This document shows, piece after piece, positions 47,991-56,801 of a stretch of DNA of 56,801 bases. The stretch is from Flammula alnicola. Taxonomy: Eukaryota > Basidiomycota > Agaricomycetes > Agaricales > Strophariaceae. A program made the translations under genes and the position numbers. Location: assembly GCA_015499995.1 (NCBI GenBank), contig JADNRV010000310.1:1-56801 (forward strand). Direction: 5' to 3'. The notes beneath the pieces were generated by a model. It had not been told where the DNA came from. It made no database searches and was given only the letters and a program-made list of their open reading frames with translations. The stretch's first letter is position 1, and each line of letters begins with the position of its first letter.

Positions 47991-50900
47991 TTATACAGAA
48001 TTTATGTGAAGAATCTCGCTATCAGAATCTTGGTGTGTACTGTAGCTATTTTCTGATTGATATGAATTTTGGTCACTGGGAAAATCCAGTGCTGCATGTT
48101 GGAATGTGATGTAAAGGTTTGAAGGTGAAATTGGAGGGAAAAATTCCTGTATTAGATCTTGAACAGCACTTGGACTGGCCTCTTGCATGATGTTGAGCAA
48201 TTTCAATAAATAAAGTCTTTCATTGCCTAGAAATTATTGCATCATTATACTTTGCTTCTTCAAGAAACTAAGAACTTCTTACTTGTAAGACTTTGGGGTG
48301 GCTCCAGTGGCCCAAAATTCTGGTGCAATTCTCCATATATTAATATAACAATGTCTGGGCATATGATCTTGTTATGAATGTCATCTATACAATAATGTTT
48401 AGCTGTGGGTCCATTGTGAAAATGGAAAACTGACTATGGACTATCAAACATGAAAATGTGTGACATGCAATTTGCTGCAGTTGCAAATTTCTTGAATGTA
48501 ACAGATGAAGTGTCATTCGCATGAATGCAATCACATCCATTTTGTAACGAAAGTTATCTAATTATTATCATATTAGAAAATAAAAGTTGACCATAAAGAA
48601 TCAAGAGATCAAACTCACCATATATAACCAATTTTTCAAATAACTCCATTACTGTCTTTGCCAACTCAATATCTGGATACATGCCAAAAATATAGAGATT
48701 GTCAAATATGTTGTGAAGAAGCAATATTCCATGTATATTTTCTGCAATAGTCAGTAATTTACTTGTTAATAAACTGAATGACTCACTGAAGTGGGTTAAA
48801 TTGGTAATAATCTTTAAAATCAAGACTTGCATATTGACATCACAAATGGCAAGTAGGTCCATAAGAACTGTGATATAACTTTCTTTTGATAACAATAAAC
48901 TGGTTTCATCTGGTCATATATCTATCAGAAACATACTAATATTCAATCTGGATACACATACTGAATTTTGAAAGAACTAGAAGAATTTCAAGTGCTGATG
49001 ACTGGAAAGATGGATCACTGCTCATTAAGGCTTGAAAAATGCTAGAATAGAATTCATTGGTTGCTAGCATTAATCTTAAGTGATCTAATAAAACATATAA
49101 TTATAAAAATCCAATTTAGATCACATAAACTATTATATCACATACCATTATTAGCAAAATGATGCAAAGCTTCTGCAGCCTTGTCTTGTAGAACTAGCTG
49201 AGTAGTTGAAGAAAAAATATTGGTGATCTGTTTAACAACATGAAGAGAGACAAAGTCCAGAATAGAATTGTCTTATAGACATATCAGATTATGAAAAAAC
49301 TTAATTTAAAAAACTTACTATGTTTGAAATGAACCAACTGTGTGCACTCCATAATAATGGTAATTGCAGCCAGTAAAGCATGATTGTTGCTACTTTGCAA
49401 AAGATCTGCTAAAATATCCAATGCATTATCTGGAAGAAGTGAAACAGGGTATCGGCCTAATTTTTTTGGTGAAGAAAATGAGATAAATTGATATTTTTCT
49501 AACTTTAGGTTACTTACTTTGCTTCATACATATTGTCAACAATTTCAGTGAAGGATCTGATAACTGTGACCAATCCTTCCGAACAATATCCAAAAGTGGC
49601 GCCACAATTGTAGATCTAATAACAGCTGATCGCAAGTCCTCTGGAAGTTTTTATCAGTTTTATATATTAAATATAGCTCACCAAACCTACCATATCCAAT
49701 TAATATTAGTAAAATGTTGAGAGTGGCTTTCTGAACATGAAATCCTCCACAACTAAGTTTATGTCCTAAAATCAAAATAACTTTTGAGTTGTAGAGGAGT
49801 TGCCGCAAATCATCTAATTAAATATAATGAATCAGTACAAATCATAAGTTAAACAAAGCAACTCACAGTAAGTCAGGCAGTGAAAAAGCAAATCCATGGA
49901 AAATAGTTGTAAAGCTGGATCACCATCTTCCAGGAGCTCTGCAATAGTATATACAAATCCTTGACATATAAAAGGCTTTCGAGCATCATCCAGGACTCTA
50001 CCAGAAAAGGTAGGCAATTTATGTTCTAAAAGACACTGGAATGAGTGTTATGATCAGGAATGTATATATAACTGCTTACTATTCTTGAGAACATTGATTA
50101 ATGTTCTTTGAGACAGATCAATGGATATTGGGGTATAGGATTCAGGTTTTTTAACAGTATTTAAAAGGTGCAAAATGGAATCAGATGATAGAAGAATTTT
50201 GCATGTTGTTTCTAAATTTATGAATAAGAAAGTATCTTTACACATATGAAATACATCTCACCATGAGTTGAAATGACATAAAATACCATAAAAATCTTCT
50301 CCATAAGTTCAGATACAGTATTTTCAGTGGTAAAAAGTTCAGTGAGTGTATCGATAAACTCTTGCAGTAAAGTTTCTTTTAAATCATCTTTCAAAATTTG
50401 TTAGATCCAGTTTACTCATATATAAAAGGACTAACCATTGGCAAATGTGAGACAATATAAAAAGAATTCAAGGACATTCTTTTAGTGTGATAGGTGCAAG
50501 TTTTCAATGTCCAGGCTAATGTATGGCTGAATTGTTTCTGGTCCAATGCTTCTTGTGCATCATCTAGAGCAGAATGAGTTTATAAATGATAAATTTGCTA
50601 AAATATATTCACTGTGTGATAGAAGCACTTTCAAAACAGCAATGGCTGCAAGCTGCAAGTCACTGTTATCATTGATTTCTAACATCTGGAGTAAAACAGT
50701 CAAATGGTCCAGGCGTAGAAATTCAGCACGTGTGTAATCTATGATTATGTTAATTTGATTTCAAATTTTAGTAAAGAAAACCATTACCATATTGAAGATA
50801 AGAAGACAGTGCAGATATGGTGGCCTCTTGAACATTTAATTGCTGACTTTTGACCATAGCTGCAAGAAATAGCCCAAAAATATCCTCAATCCATGGTACA

Positions 50901-53244
50901 AGGATAGAAGGATCATAAGTTGTATCTATATAAAAAAATGAATATAAACAGTTTAGTTTATGAAATCAATCCTCACCTCCAAGAGAATTCACATCTGATG
51001 ATTGAGCTTTTCCATATTCAATAAAAGCTGGAAATATACCAAGGGCTTGACTTTGCAGCTGAGAATCCCTACCAGGAATGTATTCCAGTAGCAGATTGAA
51101 AATATTCCTCTCTAGCAATGCAATACAACTGGATTCTATATTTTGGTTAGTTCTAAAAAGATATTAACATAATATACAATAAAGAGACTTACCATGCATG
51201 CAAATTGCTAAAATAGAAGTCAAGGCAGCCTTCTGCACTCGCTTTTGTGGATGGTTCATCATATTTGAAAGAATTTCACTAAGATTGAGATCTAGCAGTA
51301 ACTGTCGACAGACATCTGAAAGAAAAAAAAAGTGAAGTTCAGTCAAATTTGTAAAAAGAAGTACCTACCATCCAAGACCAATTGTTCCAGAATAGCACCT
51401 TTATCAATAACTGACAATGTCAAACAAGCTTCAATAAGTAGACACTGATGAAGTGGGTTTGTGGACTTGGTGATAATGCGAGGAATAATATCCATCAAGT
51501 TGGAGGGCAAGATATATCCTGAGCGAACATGAGCATGGATTTGTATGCACACAACAAGCTCCAGAATGTCTCCATGAAATGTTTCCCAAGATGAGAGAAT
51601 GCCACCCGGTTCCAGAAGCGGCATCAGAGTAGTGGCGGTCCAGTTTAAAGAAGAATGGGTTGTCTGGACCAATGACAACAGAACAATAAGGTAAGCCTGG
51701 GCAGCGTCAGGGGTCTCTAACTTCGTAGGATTCGAAAAAACCTCTGTCAGGTTTCGCATCAACACAGGTAAAGGATCTGCATTGTATAGCGCCTCTTGTA
51801 ACCTCGGCGTCGAGGGCAAACCGGCAAGCGCATACACGGGTTCATCCAGATTATAACCGAGCCGAGCAAGGGAAAACAGCCCGACCAAAACATCTGTGCG
51901 CAACTCGTCCGATGGAGGGTTAGAAACGAGCATCAATCGATGTAATGCGTTCAAAGTCTGAGTGATCCCCCCCATCCAGCGTTTTCGCGTCTCGGTGATC
52001 GAGAGGCAGAGAGCCTCAGATCCAGTGAACGCGCCCATCTGAATAACGTGCTTGGATTTGTAATGACGGCGATGAGGAGAAAACCAGAGGTGGCCCATGG
52101 CGTCGCATAAGAGGATAATGGGAAGTGAAATAATGGGCAGCTATTTTTAACACGAAAGGGTACATATTAGTCTAATCCGGAAAACAGATATTTCGAATGC
52201 ACTCACTACAGGGAGAAGACCAGATATGGGCGTGCGGAAGGGAGAGTTCGGGTTGAGAACTGGACGCATGCTACAGCCCAGATAGAGAATGATGGTAATG
52301 GAGATGAAAACTGTGACCACAATCCGATTCTTACGTCGTCTTGGAATAACAGGACGATGAGGCCGGCGAAAAAGAGGAAGAATCCGATATGCAGAGTGAT
52401 TGGAATCGTGGTGATGATGGCGCGAAGGTGTCTCTGGTCGTCTCCGAAGAAGCGGCGGTGTCGATTACATGCGTCGTCAATGGGCAATCCAGCTGAAGTT
52501 GGGATGAACTGCGAAACCCAGCCTTTTGCGAGGATGGCTCCAAATGCGCCTGCCAAGCTGAAGGTCAGGCTAACAAACCAGAGTCCGTTGACCCATAGAA
52601 GAGGATTAGGCGGGTTGAAATTATTCTGAAGGGTCACGGAAGAGTTGTAGGGTGATCCGGGGTTTCGAAGCTGCTGAATGACTTGTTCCAGGAGCAAGTT
52701 TGCTGTAACCTGCGAATCGGGTTGGAGGCTCTTACGAGTCTCTATGAGGAAAGCCGTTAAAATGGCAGAGAATAAGCCAGCCTGTATTTCCGTAAGTATA
52801 TGAGAGGTCAAATAAAGATAACTACGCACGAATATTAAAATGGTGTCCAAATCGCTATTCCACATTCGCATTAATTCTTCCCCCTTGTTCTTGGTTAGAT
52901 TTAGATACATAGTCCACACTTTGGCATCGTCCGCAAGATAATCCGCGAAAGGGTTTGGAAATTCAGCGTCCGGCTGTAGAGAATATTCAGTGGTAATGGT
53001 AGCTGAAACCGTCCCGGTTCTGGAAGACGGTCGGAAGAAGTCTACGACAGGATGTCAGTGGTAAGTTAATATGCGATTGAAAAGAGCACATACACTTCTT
53101 GGTGATGGGTTGTGATTCCGCCTTGTCGTGGTCGCCAGCGAAAAAAAATTCTCCTCTGAAATTGGGATGGGCCGAAGAGAAACGAAAGCGAGCCTTGGCC
53201 AAGTTCCTCAGCCCGCGCGAGAGGTAGCTTGAAAAACTTCTCAT
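47991..53244 (-). CDS. DUF6535 membrane protein with a long Armadillo/HEAT-like repeat array
   Basis: Twenty-two exons, 5' to 3': 53094-53244, 52830-53041, 52207-52781, 51369-52140, 51193-51315, 50977-51135, 50788-50925, 50613-50738, 50436-50563, 50262-50387, 50080-50211, 49867-50025, 49691-49813, 49518-49640, 49319-49456, 49146-49271, 48962-49084, 48787-48909, 48619-48741, 48435-48557, 48283-48384, 47991-48226; about 1380 residues. Exons 2-4 carry the DUF6535 module: acidic DDAKVWTMYLN, then five hydrophobic segments (e.g. AGLFSAILTAFLIE, LWFVSLTFSLAGAFGAILAKGWV split, IVVTVFISITIILYLGC). Exon 4 begins the helical part. Exons 5-21 each encode about one 34-53-residue two- or three-helix unit (pattern DxLRxxL, I..LL, VQ..AL.IL). 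All their boundaries are phase 1. Two exons are one base short: exon 3 near 52341 and exon 9 at 50480-50483. Likely a membrane-tethered scaffold. Confidence 0.87.
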
Positions 53245-54037
53245 CTCGAGTTGTAAGCTAGCCTGGTTCGCAATTGTTGACTCGAAGATAGGAGTGGAGA
53301 GCAGAACTGTACCACGACGGAGTTACAGCCTACGGATACAAAAGAATCCAGTGAACAGCCTTGCGAGCTGACAGAGGTTCGGCCCCTCGTCAATGTTCGA
53401 CATATTTGGATCGACACCGCCCCCAGGATACTAGGATCCCATGATATAATGGTAGCATGTGTCAGTCATGGGAAGTGGCAAGCTGTGGGCGATGTCGAAG
53501 GCCAAGCGGCGCCGACATCGCCATCAAGATCAGGAAAGTTGAATTGTCTGGTGCAACGCAAATAATCAAGTTGTCGTGACAGCTAAAAGAATATCGATAG
53601 ACCCACTTCGCAAATGCAGCGCTTCAGCCGCTTTGTTTAGTTGTGGAACATGTAGTGCGATATTCTTTTAGCAGGAAAATCAAATCATCAAGATCATTGA
53701 TACTCACTCGGGGTTGATTCAATGATAGGAAGGAGACCAATGGTGGAAGTATAACTCGCTGGTGATCATCAGTCTTCAAGTTAATTCGAGTAGTACTCGA
53801 GTACGAACATCGCACAGGATGGTCATGTTGGAAGTAATAATCCAGTGCTTCAGAGTCCATGTCCATCAAAAATTTCTATCCATAGAAAACAAAACAATAT
53901 TACATTACGGGGAAAGTAGAGTAGGGGGGGAAACAGAATAAGTCAGGAAAGAAAATAAGATAAAGAAGAACCCAGAAAAAAAAAAAAAGGAAACAAATCT
54001 CTAGCGAACCTTGTCCTTCCGCATATACATACAGTAC
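53245..54037. other. Intergenic; one possible small exon on the minus strand
   Basis: Upstream of the DUF6535 gene. An open minus-strand frame at 53869-53624 starts MMDMDSEALDYYF and reaches a good donor (gtgagtatc) near 53706, so it could be the first exon of an unrecognised gene. I could not find a convincing second exon. Confidence 0.35.
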
Positions 54038-56801
54038 CTACTTCGCCATGAGTTCCTTTACAATCTCTGGTTCCTCAATAAATACATCGTCCACGTCTTT
54101 CCAAGGTTGATTCCCGCCCTGCCTCCACACCCTCTCCCTCTCGACCCAATACTCCAGTTGATGGTCCTTCATCCGTACAGGAGTCCACACCCGCTCTCCA
54201 GTATCTCCGTCCGTCTCAGCAGTGAACCAGCGCGGCCGATGGGGCGGAAGAGTACCATCATCTCTTTGCCTTCTGATAGAGCGCTGCTTCTCCTCCTGCT
54301 CCTGCTTGAGCCCATTCGCCAGCTCGTATTTGCCCAGCTCGAAGGCGCGTTGGTCAGGTCGGAGACGGCAGTCCGTCGGTGCCAGGAAGGGCCTGAGCGT
54401 GTTTCGAGGACAGTCGTTCAAGGTAATAGCGAACGGTGTTAGGTTGAAAGGTGATCCGGGAGGTTTATCCGAGTTCCGCCAGAGGAGGATGTATTCAGGA
54501 GCGACGGATGGCGAGTTAGGTCCAGTAACGGAGATATCGGGATGAAGGAGTCCGTTGCCGACTCCTACTTGCTTCGCTACGAGCTGTGAATTCCAACGAC
54601 CCGCGATTTCATACGCCACCCTGCCATAGGCATCTACGACCTGGCCGGAAATCTCGTACGCATCCCTTCCTCGCCAGCCCCTAGGCTTGAAGGTGAGTAT
54701 GCATTGATCGCCAGTTCGATGATTCGTGATCTGAACAACAAGTATAATTAGCTACCTGGATTTAGACAGCGCACAGTCAAAGTTCAACACATACCACCAT
54801 ATCTCCGTAATGATCAATCGTCGGCGAACCCAGGATGAACCCAGAAACGTTTGTCGTAACCTTCTTCCAGCTGTAGTGCTCGACCACCTTGCTTTTGACA
54901 TTCTCGCCTTGAGCCCTGGGATAATGCGGTGCCATCTCCTCAGCCAAGAGCAAGTTTGCGTGAGCGACACCCGTAGGTCTGATCTCGAACGATTTGCCCA
55001 TGAACTTATTCTGTGCATCGACCTAAACACGATGCCCTCGTAAATATGCCGCTGAAAAAGCGAACGTATCTGTCTCATACCTCGCCGTAGTAGTGCCATG
55101 CAGGTGACTCAGCCCAACAAGCCGAAATTGGAGGGTGATGGCTGACTTGCTCGGACACGTATCTATATTGCCGATCAAGCCTCACATACTCGAACGTTTC
55201 GCTCTATTGATATAAAGAAAAAATCAGCACTCCAACATGCCTCGTAGAGCAAGAGCGCATACAAGCATAGGATTGAAAGGCTTGGCGATTCTTCCAATGG
55301 TGGACGAATAGTTTGACATCGCGAAGGCGCCAACGAACGCAATCCGGCGTAGAGGATCTTTCTCATGGGCAGCAACGTCCACTGAAAATCAACAAAAAAA
55401 ACGAGATTAAAAGCTGGCTGACCCATGCAAAGACATAATGAACTCACAGCACTCCGAAAACTCCATATCCTCCGCCTATACGCGGTCGAAACCCACAAAC
55501 AAGTCAGATAAGAACCCATACAAACATTCTTTCAAAAAGAAAGAAAAAGTACGCACCATCCGCTGCAGCATACTCGTCGGCTCATTGAAGAAAACCGGAA
55601 AGCTAATCTTCGTCAAATCCTTCCCAATACTATGCTTCAACACACTCCACAAGCTCGTGCTCGGCCTGTGGTCGTTCCCAATCGCCAACCTGCTCCTCAG
55701 ATGTTCATAGCCCTTATACGGCTCCAGACTGATACCCTTCGGCAGCGGCTCCCTCCTATCCGCGACCGTCACCACGGCTAGTGGTGGCTCGCCTTGTGCT
55801 TGTGCCAACGTGTACGCCGAGACGCTGGCGGGACTCGTCAGGCCCTCGTGGACGAGCAGGTTGGGCAAGGTGCCTGACTCGATGGCGTCGAAGAACTCGT
55901 CTTCTTCGTCCGTGTCGTGCTCGTACTCTTCCGTTGTCGTCGCCGCTGCCTTGCTGGGTGTTACTCGTGCATCGCCGAGCTGTATATGAGGGATGGGAGG
56001 ATGGGTGGCAGCGAGGTTCTCCATCGTCGCACTCCGCGATGGGGGTTGCCTTTGCGAGGGGCCTGCGGCTGCAGTAGCAGCAACAGGAACACTCGGCACA
56101 GGTGGCAGCGCGACAGGCGCAAATTTCGCTGTCGCAGGAGTGGCCGTAGGAGGAGGAGTACGCTCGGCGACAGGAGAAGGAGAAGGTGGTTCCTCCACCA
56201 CCGGCGACGGTGCAAGCGTAAACGAAGAAGGCAGCCCAAGTAACGTCGGCCTCTTCTTCTCCATCCCGGCCGTGATCGTACCCGCAAGGCTCGGCCCAAA
56301 CACCCTGCTGCCTCTCCGTCTGCTCCTGACCCGCAGCTCCTTCTCCAGCGCCTCGCCCTCTTTGACCACCACCGCTAGACTCTCTTCCCAGAACTGCTGT
56401 CTCGCCCTTTCTTTCTTCAACTGCCTCGCCCACCATTCCTCCCTCTCCCTCGCCATCTGCACGAACTCGTTCAGGAGGCCCTGCGTCGTGTTCAGAGAAT
56501 CCTTCACCGCAAGCTGAGTTTCAAGTGTTCGTTTCGGGGTGTCGGGTGGCAGATTGGATTTGCAAGAAGTTGTGCCGTAAGCTCCAGCTGCGCAGAGGCT
56601 GCGTTTCCTTGCAGCTCGTAATTGTGATGAGGCGGAAACTTGGTCTCCGAATTCGCCGATGAAGAGTCCTCGCCGTCGTTGTCTTCGTCGCCGGCATCGT
56701 TCTCAGCAGCAACAGATTCCACTGGAGGCCGTCCGTCGACGTCGTTCTCCATCAAATTAGGACTGGCGTCGGGCGAATCCACATAAGCATAGGAAGAACC
56801 A
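54038..56801 (-). CDS. Oxysterol-binding-protein-related lipid transfer protein (5' end outside window)
   Basis: Minus-strand exons, 3' to 5': 54038-54730, 54795-55022, 55081-55203, 55263-55381, 55448-55475, 55558 to be continued beyond 56801. The signature [11 protein letters not shown], the KPFNPMLSETFEY block and the C-terminal RPWF/charged helix region define the OSBP-related domain, which transfers sterols or phosphoinositide lipids between membranes. Upstream, [11 protein letters not shown] at 55878-55904 is a near-ideal FFAT motif for docking to VAP proteins on the ER. A coiled-coil-like helix ([20 protein letters not shown]) and a Pro/Ala-rich linker precede it. Any PH or ankyrin part would lie off the right edge. 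A base is missing near 56556-56557: one more G on the plus strand joins the two coding frames ([12 protein letters not shown]). Fusion of a 28-nt exon is needed to keep frame. Confidence 0.92.

Noticed and set aside
55756..56436. 226-codon minus-strand frame rich in Arg/Gly/Cys
   Set aside because: Alternative frame of the Pro/Ala-rich linker of the OSBP-related gene, whose own frame carries FFAT and conserved helices.
1..56801. tRNA, rRNA genes or CRISPR arrays
   Set aside because: I found no cloverleaf with a proper T-loop, no rRNA-like conserved blocks and no regularly spaced repeats. A scan with a covariance-model program could still find a tRNA.

Overview
The window looks like nuclear DNA of an agaric-type basidiomycete (Agaricomycetes). 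Genes are split by many 41-85 nt GT-AG introns, TATA boxes lie about 45-60 bp before several starts, and the families are typical of mushrooms: an F-box protein with cysteine pairs, a DUF6535 membrane protein, a GMC oxidoreductase, a serine/histidine-rich Zn2Cys6 regulator, a helical-bundle/TPR protein, and small secreted cysteine proteins. I rebuilt exon maps by hand from reading frame, splice sites and family conservation. No expression data or database search was available.

Layout. 0-5 kb: end of an unidentified gene, a small secreted cysteine protein (1770-2609), and a 794-bp inverted-repeat transposon with 9-bp target duplications (2850-3643). 5-10 kb: a 10-exon F-box gene on the minus strand and a leucine-rich F-box/LRR-like protein on the plus strand. 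11.3-15 kb: an 1100-residue protein with a STAND-type N-terminal helical bundle and a long TPR array. 15-22 kb: gene-poor. 22.2-24.8 kb: Zn2Cys6 regulator. 25-28 kb: fragmented coding potential only. 28-30.5 kb: 12-exon secreted GMC oxidoreductase. 32-36.3 kb: cluster of three paralogous small secreted proteins, related to the one at 1.8 kb. 36.7-41 kb: CaMK-type kinase and a flavin monooxygenase. 41-44.3 kb: second LRR-like protein, a 155-bp tandem duplication, a cytochrome P450 relic and cytosine deaminase. 45.3-47.8 kb: large secreted protein. 48-53.2 kb: 22-exon gene joining a DUF6535 membrane module to an AT-rich array of Armadillo/HEAT-like repeats. 54-56.8 kb: oxysterol-binding-protein homologue running off the right edge.

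Most genes are independent transcription units, with no evidence of a metabolic cluster. The most striking object is the 48-53 kb gene: after a GC-normal membrane module it switches to AT-rich sequence in which 17 consecutive exons all begin and end in phase 1, seven are exactly 123 nt, and each encodes roughly one helical repeat. A second window-wide pattern is a set of single-base frame breaks, mostly one base missing next to a short homopolymer, in otherwise well-conserved genes. These look more like consensus errors than pseudogenes, but this needs raw reads.
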